The notes: a model not told the origin generated them from the letters alone. Numbered from the stretch's first letter, positions 36,416 to 45,241 are shown. The stretch: 64,000 bases of DNA from Sphingobium sp. WTD-1 (GCF_030128825.1 NZ_CP119128.1:124001-188000), one strand, 5' to 3'. Numbers and translations are program-made.

Positions 36416-37665
36416 GCGACACGCCCCACTATGATGTCCTGATTGTCGGTGCAGGCCACGCAGGCGGTCAGGCTGCCATAAGTCTTCTGCAGGCGGGCTT
36501 CACCGGCTCAATCGGTATAGTGGGGATGGAAAACCATCAGCCCTATGATCGCCCGGCATTGAGCAAGGACTATTTCTCCGGGGCGAAGACCTTCGAGCGG
36601 CTGATGTTACGTCCACCGGCCTTCTGGTCAGAACGCGGTATCACATTCCATCATGACCATCAGATAGTAGCAATTGAACCGCAGACGCGGCGGATTGTGG
36701 CGCTGGATGGGGCAATGTTCCGCTACGAAACCTTGATTTGGGCGGCGGGCGCAGATCCCCGCAACCTCTCCTGCCCGGGAGCAGGGTATGCTGGCGTTCA
36801 CACGATCCGCAAACGAGCGGACGTCGACCGAATGCTGGCGAACCTCGATACGGTTCAGCATGTTGTTGTCATTGGCGGCGGCTATATCGGCCTCGAAGCC
36901 GCCGCTGTGCTGCGAAAGTTCAATAAGGACGTGACCCTTTTGGAAGCCCAGGATCGGCTTCTGGGGCGCGTGGCAGGGCCGACCCTGTCGGCTTTCTTCG
37001 CAAGCGAGCATGTCGCGCATGGTGTCGACGTCCAGCTTGGCGCACAGGTCGCCGCGCTGGAAGGAAATGAAGGGCAGATCGAAACTGTCGCGCTATCCGA
37101 TGGACGCAGACTGAAGGCGGATATGGTGATCGCTGGGATTGGCGTGATCCCGGCAGTGGGGCCGCTTGAACAGGCTGGCGCATATTGCGCCAACGGCGTT
37201 GTGGTTGACGATTGCTGCCGGACGAGTCTCGAAAACATCTATGCGATCGGTGACTGCGCCCAGCATCAAAATCCTTTCGCGGATGGTGCTGCAATCCGCC
37301 TCGAATCCGTCCAGAATGCCAATGATATGGCCAAGATCGCTGCCCTGTCGATTGTAGGAAAACCCTCTACGGGGCGGGACGTGCCATGGTTCTGGTCGAA
37401 CCAGTATGACATCCGTCTTCAGACGATCGGCCTGCTTACGGGATATGACGAGGAAGTCATCCGCGGCGATCCCGCATCCCGCAGCTTTTCAATCGTCTAT
37501 CTCAAGGACGGGAGGGTCAAGGCTCTCGACTGCATCAATGCCACAAAGGACTATGTGCAGGGTAAGGAGCTTGTCCTGAAGGCAGCACTGCTGCCCGCTT
37601 CGCTGCTGGCCGATGGGACGGTGCCTCTCAAGACGATGCTTGCTGAGACTGCGGAGCACGCCTGA
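36412..37665 (+). CDS. FAD-dependent ferredoxin reductase
   Basis: A 417-residue NAD(P)H:ferredoxin reductase of the rubredoxin/putidaredoxin reductase family. It has VGAGHAGGQAA for FAD, YDRPALSKDYF, the second Rossmann motif VVIGGGYIGLEAAAVL for NADH, and YAIGDCAQH. Length matches DdmA-type reductases (~408). Its ATG overlaps the oxygenase stop by four bases, so all three redox components are co-translated. Confidence 0.93.
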   Translation: MSDTPHYDVLIVGAGHAGGQAAISLLQAGFTGSIGIVGMENHQPYDRPALSKDYFSGAKTFERLMLRPPAFWSERGITFHHDHQIVAIEPQTRRIVALDGAMFRYETLIWAAGADPRNLSCPGAGYAGVHTIRKRADVDRMLANLDTVQHVVVIGGGYIGLEAAAVLRKFNKDVTLLEAQDRLLGRVAGPTLSAFFASEHVAHGVDVQLGAQVAALEGNEGQIETVALSDGRRLKADMVIAGIGVIPAVGPLEQAGAYCANGVVVDDCCRTSLENIYAIGDCAQHQNPFADGAAIRLESVQNANDMAKIAALSIVGKPSTGRDVPWFWSNQYDIRLQTIGLLTGYDEEVIRGDPASRSFSIVYLKDGRVKALDCINATKDYVQGKELVLKAALLPASLLADGTVPLKTMLAETAEHA

Positions 37666-37715
37666 CCAACAGAATATGATTTGGGTCTTGATCGATCAAA
37701 ACAAGGAGAGAGTGT

Positions 37716-38900
37716 ATGAGCGGCAATCGCGGAGTGGTGTATGTCGGGCCCGGCAAGGTTGAGGTCCGTGACATCGACGACCCGAAGTTCGAGGATCCGC
37801 GCGGGCGGAAGATCGAACATGCCGTCATTCTCAAGATCCTGGCCACGAATATCTGCGGATCTGATCAACATATGGTCCGGGGCCGCACCACTGCCCCCGA
37901 AGGTCTGGTTTTGGGCCATGAAATCACCGGTGAGGTGATTGAAAAGGGGGCCGATGTCGAAATGCTCGATGTCGGCGACATCGTTTCCGTCCCCTTCAAT
38001 GTGGCCTGCGGCCGCTGTCGCACATGCCGCAACGGCGACACGGGTGTTTGCCTGACCGTGAACGATGGCCGGGCGGGCGGCGCTTATGGTTATGTCGACA
38101 TGGGGGGATGGATTGGCGGGCAGGCCCGTTATGTCATGATCCCCTATGCCGACTTCAACCTCCTGAAGTTTCCTGACCGCGATCGTGCGCGCGCTAAGAT
38201 TCGTGACCTCACAATGCTGACGGACATCCTGCCCACCGGCTTCCATGGTGCGGTGAAGGCAGGTGTCGGTGTCGGCTCGACGGTTTATGTTGCTGGCGCC
38301 GGCCCCGTTGGTCTTGCCGCAGCGGCGTCAGCGAGGATCCTTGGTGCCGCTGTTGTCATGATCGGTGACTATAACAAGGACCGGCTTGAGCACGCCCGCA
38401 AGGTCGGCTTCGAACCGATTGATCTGGGTTCGCACGACCGTCTTGGTGAATTGGTCGCCAATGTCACCGGGGCACCCGAGGTTGATTCAGCGATCGACGC
38501 TGTAGGCTTCGAGGCCGTGGGGCATAGCGGAAAGGAACAGCCCGCTGCGGTCCTCAATCAGATGATGGAAATTACCCGCGCCGCCGGCTCCATTGGTATT
38601 CCCGGTCTTTACGTAACCGAGGATCCTGGCGCGGTCGAAGAGAGCGCGAAGACGGGGAATCTCAGCCTGCGGCTTGGGTTGGGCTGGGCGAAGTCCCAGA
38701 GCCTGCATACCGGCCAAACCCCGGTGATCCGTTATAATCGGCAGCTCATGAATGCGATCCTGTACGATCGGCTACCAATCGCTGACATCGTGAACGCGCA
38801 GGTTATCGGTCTCGAAGAGGCCCCGACGGGATATGAAACTTTTGATCGCGGTGCTGCGGTAAAGTTCGTCATTGACCCGCATGATGCGATTGCCCGTTAA
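37716..38900 (+). CDS. fdhA: Glutathione-independent formaldehyde dehydrogenase
   Basis: A 394-residue zinc medium-chain dehydrogenase. The catalytic zinc region is CGSDQHMVRG and GHEITGEV; the structural zinc Cys lie in VACGRCRTCRNGDTGVC; the NAD motif is VAGAGPVGLAAAAS. The overall pattern, including GGAYGYVDMGGWIGGQARY, matches the Pseudomonas putida enzyme (398 residues) that oxidises formaldehyde without glutathione. It would remove the formaldehyde made by the demethylase just upstream. AAGGAGAG precedes the ATG. Confidence 0.93.
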   Translation: MSGNRGVVYVGPGKVEVRDIDDPKFEDPRGRKIEHAVILKILATNICGSDQHMVRGRTTAPEGLVLGHEITGEVIEKGADVEMLDVGDIVSVPFNVACGRCRTCRNGDTGVCLTVNDGRAGGAYGYVDMGGWIGGQARYVMIPYADFNLLKFPDRDRARAKIRDLTMLTDILPTGFHGAVKAGVGVGSTVYVAGAGPVGLAAAASARILGAAVVMIGDYNKDRLEHARKVGFEPIDLGSHDRLGELVANVTGAPEVDSAIDAVGFEAVGHSGKEQPAAVLNQMMEITRAAGSIGIPGLYVTEDPGAVEESAKTGNLSLRLGLGWAKSQSLHTGQTPVIRYNRQLMNAILYDRLPIADIVNAQVIGLEEAPTGYETFDRGAAVKFVIDPHDAIAR

Positions 38901-39031
38901 ATCTCCCGAGACGTCGGGGCTGTGGCAGCTTTTGGAATAGACGCTGCCATTCCATTCCGCACGATTGGCGAACCGTCGATCAGATAGTACCAACTGCAGG
39001 CCTGATCGACGGCATCGTTATTCAAGGGGCC
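38901..39031. terminator. Convergent gap after fdhA with a weak hairpin
   Basis: Between fdhA and pobA a 7-bp stem TGGCAGC/GCTGCCA (38923-38949) encloses a T-containing loop. It may end both transcripts. The signal is weak. Confidence 0.4.
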
Positions 39032-40201
39032 TCAGACAGGAAGCCCGACATAGTTCTCGGCAATCGAGCGCTGCGCGGATTCGCTCGATGCGATATAGTC
39101 CAGCTCGGCAACCTGAATGCGACGTTCGAAGTCGCCATCGTCGGGGAAACGATGCATCAGCTTGGTCAGTGACCAGCTGAAACGCTCGGCCTTCCACACA
39201 CGAGCAAGCGCCTTTTCCGAATATGCCGCAATCGCGTCCCCGTCGTTGTTCTTGAAAAACGCCGTCAGGGCTTCAGCGGCGTAATGGACGTCGCTGGCGG
39301 CCAGGTTGAGGCCCTTGGCACCGGTTGGCGGCACGATATGCGCGGAATCGCCACAAAGTAGCAGGCTGCCATAGCGCATCGGTTCGAACACGAAGGAGCG
39401 TAGCGGGGCGATCGACTTCTCGATCGATGGGCCGCGCGTGATATGCGCTGCGGCTTCCGGGCCAAGGCGCACACTTAGTTCGTCCCAAATCCGATCATCG
39501 CTCCAGTCCTCGACCTTCTCGGTCACCGGAACGTCGATATAGTAGCGGCTGCGCACGTTGCTGCGCTGGGACGCAAGGGCGAACCCGCGATCGTGGTTGG
39601 CATAGATCAGTTCGTGATTGCACGGCGGCACATCGGCCAGGATGCCGAGCCATCCAAAGGGATAAACCCGCTCGAATGACCGTGCGATTGAGGCAGGAAT
39701 TGCCTGTCTGGACGGGCCATGGAATCCGTCGCAGCCAATGATAAAGCGCGCATCTACCTGATGATCGGCGCCATCCTTGGTATAGGTAACGAAGGGCGCA
39801 TCGCCTTCGATATCGTGCAGGGCGACGTCGGCAGCCTCATAGATCACTTCCAGCCCGCGCGGTCCGGCGGCTTCCATGAGGTCGCGCGTCAGTTCGGTCT
39901 GCCCATAGACCATGACCTGCTTGCCCGTCAGGGCCTTGATGTCGATGCGGATTAGGCGCTCGCCATCGGCAAGATTGAACCCGTCATGTGGAAGGCCCTC
40001 CGCTTTCATGCGCGCGTCCAGGCCCAGGCGCTCCATAAGCCCAACAGTGACCTGTTCCAGAACGCCAGCACGGATGCGCGATAACACGTAAGGTCCGGAC
40101 TGGCGTTCGATAACCACGCAGTCGATACCTTCGGCTTTGAGAAGATGGGCGAGGAGCAGGCCCGCAGGGCCAGCGCCGATGATCGCAATCTGAGTTTTCA
40201 T
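39032..40201 (-). CDS. pobA: 4-Hydroxybenzoate 3-monooxygenase
   Basis: A 389-residue flavoprotein hydroxylase, the usual length for PobA, converting 4-hydroxybenzoate to protocatechuate with NADPH and O2. The FAD motif is IIGAGPAGLLLAHLL, followed by ERQSGPYVLSRIRAGVLEQ, the DG motif GCDGFHGPSR and the GD motif GDSAHIVPPTGAKGLNLA. The active-site Tyr/Pro region YYIDVP is present. The Met at 40201 begins the FAD-binding strand directly, so the longer frame to 40264 is not used. It is divergent from the AraC gene. Confidence 0.95.
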   Translation of the reverse strand: MKTQIAIIGAGPAGLLLAHLLKAEGIDCVVIERQSGPYVLSRIRAGVLEQVTVGLMERLGLDARMKAEGLPHDGFNLADGERLIRIDIKALTGKQVMVYGQTELTRDLMEAAGPRGLEVIYEAADVALHDIEGDAPFVTYTKDGADHQVDARFIIGCDGFHGPSRQAIPASIARSFERVYPFGWLGILADVPPCNHELIYANHDRGFALASQRSNVRSRYYIDVPVTEKVEDWSDDRIWDELSVRLGPEAAAHITRGPSIEKSIAPLRSFVFEPMRYGSLLLCGDSAHIVPPTGAKGLNLAASDVHYAAEALTAFFKNNDGDAIAAYSEKALARVWKAERFSWSLTKLMHRFPDDGDFERRIQVAELDYIASSESAQRSIAENYVGLPV

Positions 40202-40253
40202 GAGAATGTCTCCACCGCGGCACGCTCTCCTCCGGCGTGTTCGCTTTCCCCTT

Positions 40254-40268
40254 AGAATTGACAATTCT
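40254..40268. promoter_or_regulatory. Palindrome in the pobA/araC intergenic region
   Basis: A perfect inverted repeat AGAATTG-A-CAATTCT lies 52 bases before pobA and 54 bases before the AraC gene, and contains a TTGACA that could serve as a -35 box. It is a good candidate operator for the divergent pair. Confidence 0.5.
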
Positions 40269-40322
40269 CCACCTGTTCGAGAAGAGACGGCGAGGTCATA
40301 TCGCTGGTACTTTTAGGACAGG

Positions 40323-41165
40323 ATGATGCAGAACTCCGCGATACCCAGCTTTGTGCTCTACGGCGAAATGCTGAGCGACAATGTGCCGGAATTCGCCCAT
40401 ATTGAGACGATCGCTACTCGTAGCGCGCTCTATGATTGGGAAATTTCTCCCCATCGGCATCTGCGCAGTGTCCAAGCTTTGCTGTTGTCTAGCGGACAGG
40501 TTCAATTTCGCTGTGACGATCATATCAACGACTTGGCTGCCCCCTGCTACATGATTGTGCCGATCGGCAGCGTCCATGGGTTCCGATTTACGCCAGAGAC
40601 CGCCGGGCATGTGCTGACACTCTCGGCAGGCTTTACATCTCGGGCGGTGGGTAGCAACGATCCCCTGCTGCGTTTGCTTACGCAAGGGGCCTGCGGAGCA
40701 ATTCCCGATGGGAATATCGCGAGAGTCTCCTGGTTGTGCAACGAAATGCTTGCCTGCCAGTCTGACTGGCGGGCACCGGATCCGTTGTTCATGGCGCTCG
40801 CAGAAGCGCTGGTTCGATCGCTACCGGCACCATTGAAGGATGACAGCGCTGATGAAGAGCGCTTAGTCGCGTTCCGACGCCTGATAGAAATCCATCTGCG
40901 CGAGCATCACGCAGTCGCTTGGTATGCGCAGCAACTCAATATCACCACCAAGACACTCACAAGAATTTGCCGCCGCAAACTCGATTGCACACCAACCGAA
41001 TTGATACATCAAAGGCTATTGCTGGAGGCGCGCCGTTTGCTGGGCTTTACGAATGCAAGTATCGTTCAGGTGGCGGATCAGCTGGGCTTCTCGGACAGCT
41101 CCTATTTTTCGCGCTTCTATCGCCGGATGACGGGGCACCGCCCATCGATTGATAAGAACCCATGA
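40323..41165 (+). CDS. pobR: AraC-family regulator, PobR/HpaA-like
   Basis: A 280-residue regulator with an N-terminal cupin-type effector domain (LYDWEISPHRHLRSVQALLL) and a C-terminal AraC DNA-binding domain with two helix-turn-helix units (residues about 195-275, ending FSDSSYFSRFYRRMTGHRPS). It is divergent from pobA, as is the AraC-type PobR/PobC that activates pobA in response to 4-hydroxybenzoate. ATGs at 40323 and 40326 are both possible. Confidence 0.88.
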   Translation: MMQNSAIPSFVLYGEMLSDNVPEFAHIETIATRSALYDWEISPHRHLRSVQALLLSSGQVQFRCDDHINDLAAPCYMIVPIGSVHGFRFTPETAGHVLTLSAGFTSRAVGSNDPLLRLLTQGACGAIPDGNIARVSWLCNEMLACQSDWRAPDPLFMALAEALVRSLPAPLKDDSADEERLVAFRRLIEIHLREHHAVAWYAQQLNITTKTLTRICRRKLDCTPTELIHQRLLLEARRLLGFTNASIVQVADQLGFSDSSYFSRFYRRMTGHRPSIDKNP

Positions 41166-41234
41166 TGGTTGGCGTTGGATGCCTGCTCCTCTTCATTACT
41201 GCACTTTCGCATAGTCTATTCTTTGCGCCACAGT
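41166..41234. other. Junction between the catabolic island and the plasmid leader
   Basis: Immediately after the AraC gene the sequence passes into leader copy 1. About 70 bases hold no feature that I can name. This is the likely right edge of the catabolic segment. Confidence 0.4.
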
Positions 41235-41492
41235 CCTCCCCCGGAGGCCCGCCAGCGCCGGGGGAACACCAAGGGCTACTGCCCTTTCGTTCCCGAACGA
41301 CAATCGTGCCCCCCGTGTAATCCGCCAAGCACAGTGCCCGATGCCTGTGACGGCATCGACCGCGCTAAGGCGGCTCGCCCGCGCCAGGCGCAAGATTCTC
41401 GCCCTCCCTCCCCATCCCGTTCCTCGCCGGAAGGGCAGAGCCGCATGCCGCAGAGCAAGCGGCTTTCAGCCTCAAGAGGAAAGGACGAAACA
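41235..41492 (+). repeat. Long leader repeat, copy 1 (upstream of ardC)
   Basis: About 258 bases ending at the ardC ATG. It shares blocks with copies 2 (44777-45049) and 3 (49891-50116): CCTCCCCCGGAGGCCCG, GGGGAACACCAAGGGC, CCCTTTCGTTCCCGAA, CCGCCAAGC, CGGCTCGCCCGCGCCAG, CTCCCTCCCCATCCCGTTCC and, with copy 2, GGCAGAGCCGCATGCCGCAG. No protein is conserved through it, so the DNA or RNA itself is probably what is kept. Confidence 0.9.
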
Positions 41493-42428
41493 ATGGGACG
41501 CATCACTGACAACCGGGCCGACGTCTATCAGGACATCACCGACCAGATGATCGCCATGATCGAGGCAGGCACCCGGCCTTGGTCTAAATCATGGAACGGG
41601 ACCACCGCGCCCAACATCCCGCTGCGTTCGACTGGCGTTCCGTATCGCGGCATCAATATCCTGACCCTTTGGGTGGCTTCCATGACAAAGGGCTATGCCT
41701 CGCCGCATTGGCTGACCTTCAAGCAGGCGCTGGCGCTGGGCGGCTGTGTTCGCAAAGGCGAGAAGGGATCGACCGTTGTCTATGCCAACAAGATCGTCGT
41801 GGGCGATGGCAAAGGTGGAGAACAGGGCGGCGAAGCGGGTGGTGAGGGCAAGCGGCAGGTTGCGTTCCTGAAGCGCTACACGGTGTTTAACGCCGAGCAG
41901 ATCGACGGCATCGAGGCGCAATATCCTGCCCCCGCGCCGATCATCACCGCCACCAATCCCGATGACCGGGACGCCGAGCTTGACGCGCTCTTTGGCCGGG
42001 TGCCCGTCACGGTGCGCCATCATGGTGCGCAGCCCTATTACCAGCCAAGCGGCGATCATGTCGTCATGCCGCATTTTGCCGACTTCCATACCAGCGACGA
42101 TTATTATTCGACCCTTGCCCACGAACTATGCCACGCCAGCGGCCATCAGGACCGGCTTGCCCGTCAAACCCTCCTTTCCACGAAGCGCGAAGATTATGCG
42201 CGGGAGGAACTTGTCGCTGAATTGGGGGCCGCTTTCGTCAGCGGGGCGATCGGCATCAAATTGCATGACCGCGAAGATCATGCCGCTTACCTGTCGAGCT
42301 GGCTTGCAGCGCTGCGCAATGACAAGCGGTGCATCTTCACTGCCGCGCGCCATGCACAGGACGCAGCAGACTGGCTGTTGAGCCATATGGGCGCAGAGCA
42401 GGCAGCCACGCTGGAGGAGGCAGCCTGA
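41493..42428 (+). CDS. ardC: ArdC-type antirestriction protein
   Basis: A 311-residue protein with the N-terminal ssDNA-binding DUF1738 domain (YQDITDQMIAMIEAGTRPWSKSW, about residues 11-33) and a C-terminal zincin-like metalloprotease domain with the HExxH motif in TLAHELCHASGHQDRL near residue 213. ArdC protects incoming single-stranded plasmid DNA from host restriction. It directly follows leader copy 1. An AAGAGGAAAGGA ribosome site precedes the ATG. Confidence 0.92.
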   Translation: MGRITDNRADVYQDITDQMIAMIEAGTRPWSKSWNGTTAPNIPLRSTGVPYRGINILTLWVASMTKGYASPHWLTFKQALALGGCVRKGEKGSTVVYANKIVVGDGKGGEQGGEAGGEGKRQVAFLKRYTVFNAEQIDGIEAQYPAPAPIITATNPDDRDAELDALFGRVPVTVRHHGAQPYYQPSGDHVVMPHFADFHTSDDYYSTLAHELCHASGHQDRLARQTLLSTKREDYAREELVAELGAAFVSGAIGIKLHDREDHAAYLSSWLAALRNDKRCIFTAARHAQDAADWLLSHMGAEQAATLEEAA

Positions 42429-42686
42429 CCGTCTTGGGCAGCCCGGTCCCATCAGGGGCCGGGATCGCCCGGACGGTACGCATAGGGGATCAGGGCGAGG
42501 AAATTGCTCGCCGCCCTCCCGCAAGCGGGCGAGCGGCGCTATATAGCGTTTGCAGGGCTTTTTAGGGCTTGAAGCCATTTCAACTTGTTCTTGAAATGTT
42601 AGCTTTCGCGGCGTATATCGATCTCAACATGGCCGTCCCCGCTGTTGCCTCTGGCATCAAGGGGCGGCCTTCTTCATATCTGGGCC

Positions 42687-43646
42687 ATGTTGCCGCCCTA
42701 CACCAAGCCTCACCTCAGTTTTGCCGACCAGCTCGCGCTTCTCATGCAACGCGGCCTGGTCGTCACCGATGCCCCCAAGGCAACCGAACATCTCCAGCGT
42801 ATCGGCTATGGCCGCCTCACCCTCTATTGGCAGCCGTTCCAGCAGCGCGTACCCGATCCGAACAAGCCCCATAAGACTTTGCGCATCGAGCAGTTTGAAG
42901 CCGGCGCGGAGTTCCGCCATGCGGTCGACCTCTATCTGTTCGACAAGCAGTTGCGGCTCCTTTTCCTCGACGCGCTGGAAAGGATCGAAGTCGCGCTGCG
43001 CGTGGATCTCGCGCATGCGCTGGGCAAGCGTAACCCATGGGCGCACCGTGATCCGGCCCATCTTGATGCGCAGCGTGCCAATCAGCCCATGCAGGGCAGC
43101 ACGCGGCATACGAGCTGGCTGGCGAAGGCGGATCAATCGATCACCCGTTCCAAAGAGGATTGGGTCGTAGAGTTTCTGGCCACCTACAGTTCCCCGATAC
43201 CTATCTGGATGGCGGTAGAGGCATGGGACTTCGGAACGCTCTCCTGGCTGCTGGAAATGGCGCACCCCAATGATCGCGCTGCGATCGCCAAGCGATACGG
43301 CTTGCTCCCCGATACGCTGGTAAGCTGGGTCAGGTCGCTCGCGTTCGTGCGCAACATCTGCGCCCACCATGCCCGCCTCTGGAACGCTGGCATCGTCAAC
43401 CAGCCCAAGGTTCCCCGGCAATGGGAGGCGGCTCAGGTCGTCCATATCGGCGCCGACTTCGTGCAGCGAAGTCGCGTCTATGGCACCGCGGCGGTGGCCA
43501 GCCATCTCATCAAGCGGATCAATCCGGGCACCACCTGGAGCAGCCGGATGAAGGACCACTGGCTTGCCTTCCCCGTCATGCCGTTTGCCAGCGCCGCGCA
43601 AGGCGGCTTCCTGCCGGGATGGGATCAGGAAGCTATCTGGAGCTGA
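42687..43646 (+). CDS. Abi_2-family protein with HEPN RxxxxH motif
   Basis: A 319-residue member of the AbiD/AbiF (Abi_2) family. Motifs are LQRIGYGRLTLYWQPF near residue 35 and the HEPN nuclease-like VRNICAHHARLWN (Rx4H) near residue 230. Family members block phage growth by abortive infection, probably by RNA cleavage. The ATG at 42687 lacks a strong Shine-Dalgarno; the frame opens at 42645. It lies 258 bases downstream of ardC with no clear feature between. Confidence 0.85.
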   Translation: MLPPYTKPHLSFADQLALLMQRGLVVTDAPKATEHLQRIGYGRLTLYWQPFQQRVPDPNKPHKTLRIEQFEAGAEFRHAVDLYLFDKQLRLLFLDALERIEVALRVDLAHALGKRNPWAHRDPAHLDAQRANQPMQGSTRHTSWLAKADQSITRSKEDWVVEFLATYSSPIPIWMAVEAWDFGTLSWLLEMAHPNDRAAIAKRYGLLPDTLVSWVRSLAFVRNICAHHARLWNAGIVNQPKVPRQWEAAQVVHIGADFVQRSRVYGTAAVASHLIKRINPGTTWSSRMKDHWLAFPVMPFASAAQGGFLPGWDQEAIWS

Positions 43647-43675
43647 AAATTCGCGGGCGGCCGATCGCAGCGCGA

Positions 43676-44496
43676 TCAGCCGCCGAGCAGTATCTGTGCC
43701 AGCTTCTTGAGCATACCCGACAAATCACCGAACAAGTGCAGCACCGTCCCCCAGGTCAGCGCCGGGATGGAATGTTCAATGAGCTTGTCGACGGCGAGAT
43801 CGCCTTTCTTGGCAAGCCAAGGGCCGATTTTCGCGCGCAGCGCCTCAAATCGTGTCGACAAGCGTGCCACTTCGACAGGATCGGGCGTCGGCGCTTCCAG
43901 CGCCGTGCGCGTCTCTGCAATCGTTGTGGTGATTTCACCGGCGTCCTCGTCAGTATAGGGCGGGAGGCCGATGCCGTCAGGGGGTGGTTGTGGCCCAGGT
44001 TGGCTGGGCTGGTCGGGAGCGCGGCAACCGCGCTTTCGAGTTGCTCAAGCCGCTCAAGAATGTCTTTCGTCAGCGCAACGGCCTGTGGTGATCCGGTTTC
44101 AAGCGTCTCGTCTTCGTCTTCCGGATCGGGATGTTCGTAGTATTCGCTGTTGCTCGACGGTGCCCATTCGAACGTGCCGGCGTCGGTGATGCGCTCGGCC
44201 GCTTCTGCGATCCAGGTCGCATCGAACTCAGTCTTGAACGTATCGTGGAGGATGTCTTGAGGCTCATACGGGCCGCCATAGGGATAGATATATTTCTGAT
44301 CCTCATTGTCCCAAGGCATCTGGTTCTGGGGATCTTCGAAATTCTCGTGAAACCAGTTTTCCATCGTCTCGATGGCCGAGGCTTTTTCCTCTTCCCTTTG
44401 CTCTGCTTCCAGACGTTCGGCTTCCTGCATCTGCCAATGATGATGCTCTGCTTCCAGATCGTGTCGTCGTTGTTCTTCGGATCGTTCTCTGGCCAT
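43676..44496 (-). pseudogene. Acidic coiled-coil protein of unknown function, frameshifted
   Basis: The N-terminal frame from 44496 encodes a very Glu-rich helix (about residues 1-45) and an acidic middle (PDPEDEDETLE), reaching NLGHNHPLTASASRP. From there the natural continuation (YTDEDAGEITTTIAETRTAL, then ARLSTRFEALRAKIGPWLAKKG and GTVLHLFGDLSGMLKKLAQILLGG) lies in another frame, while the first frame turns into low-quality Arg-rich sequence. One missing C in the CCC at about 43955 explains it. The intact protein would be about 272 residues with a C-terminal hydrophobic helix. Function unknown. Confidence 0.7.
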
Positions 44497-44603
44497 GGCG
44501 TCAGTCTATAAGGTCTGCGTGCCGGTTCCAAGCATCTGTATCCTTTACTGCTTGCCTGCGTGTCGCCTGAGCTTGGCCGCCTGATGGGGATAGAAGCGAG
44601 GCT

Positions 44604-44728
44604 GGGCGCGACCCTGCCGGGCACGGCTCTATCGGCGCTGCTGGCGCCGACCAAGCCACCGTGCCGGCGTCTCGGCCCATTCGGGTGACGATCCTCGCGT
44701 AAGGGGGGTGTGCCATGTGGCACACCCC
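44604..44728 (+). repeat. 125-bp repeat A with 16-bp palindrome
   Basis: About 90% identical to 49151-49272. It includes GGGCGCGACCCTGCCGGGCA, CTATCGGCGCTGCTGGCGCC and the palindrome TGTGCCATGTGGCACA at 44709-44724. It lies 48 bases before leader copy 2. The stretch 44497-44603 upstream shows nothing else. Confidence 0.88.
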
Positions 44729-44776
44729 CTGTTGCCGCGCTGGTGCGCGTTGTGGCGTTCGCAGGACGTCCCCGGC

Positions 44777-45049
44777 CCTCCCCCGGAGGCCCGTTCCCGT
44801 TCTTCATGTTCTTGGGGGGAACACCAAGGGCTGCTGCCCTTTCGTTCCCGAAGCAAAATCGACAGCCCCGTGTGGTCCGCCAAGCGCGGCACCCGCCGCC
44901 CCTTGCAGGGCGTCGGCCGCGCTAGGGCGGCCTGCCCGCGCCAGGCCATCGATTTTCCCTCTCCCTCCCCATCCCGCTCCTCGCCGGAGGGGCAGAGCCG
45001 CATGCCGCAGAGCAAGCGGCTTTCAGCCCGAGGAAAGGAGACAAGGACA
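44777..45049 (+). repeat. Long leader repeat, copy 2 (upstream of the ParB-like operon)
   Basis: The second copy of the leader, in the same orientation, with a ~20-base difference after the first block and near-identity to copy 1 in its last 90 bases (CCTCGCCGGA onward to the ATG). Confidence 0.9.
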
Positions 45050-45241
45050 ATGGCTTACACACGGTACAAGGGCGATCCCTACTGGAAGCGGGCCAAGGTG
45101 GACGGGACCAGTCAGGACGGCACCCCCTATCGCAAGGGCGAACGGGTGTTCTTCTACCCCCGAACCGGCGCGACCTACGCAGGCGATGCCGCCACGCGCG
45201 CCTCTGCCGAATTTGACGAACTCGCAGCCCTCGAAGGCTGA
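45050..45241 (+). CDS. Small plasmid protein, first gene after leader copy 2
   Basis: A 63-residue protein (MAYTRYKGDPYWKRAKVDGT) rich in Tyr, Lys and Arg in its first half, with GERVFFYPRTGATYAG in the middle. The size and the conserved aromatic/basic pattern suggest a small DNA- or RNA-binding protein, but I do not recognise it. It is preceded by AGGAAAGGAG and followed 42 bases later by the ParB-like gene, probably in one transcript. Confidence 0.75.
   Translation: MAYTRYKGDPYWKRAKVDGTSQDGTPYRKGERVFFYPRTGATYAGDAATRASAEFDELAALEG

Noticed and set aside
41169..41492. N-terminal extension of ardC through the leader repeat
   Set aside because: The frame is open, but the leader is not conserved as protein among its three copies, and ArdC homology starts at the ATG at 41493 with a good ribosome site.
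44604..44728. A tRNA or small structured RNA in the 125-bp repeat
   Set aside because: No cloverleaf or known RNA pattern could be drawn; the palindrome at its end better fits a protein-binding site.
44708..45049. N-terminal extension of the 63-residue protein through leader copy 2
   Set aside because: Same reason: repeated DNA, not conserved as protein, and a strong ribosome site just before 45050.
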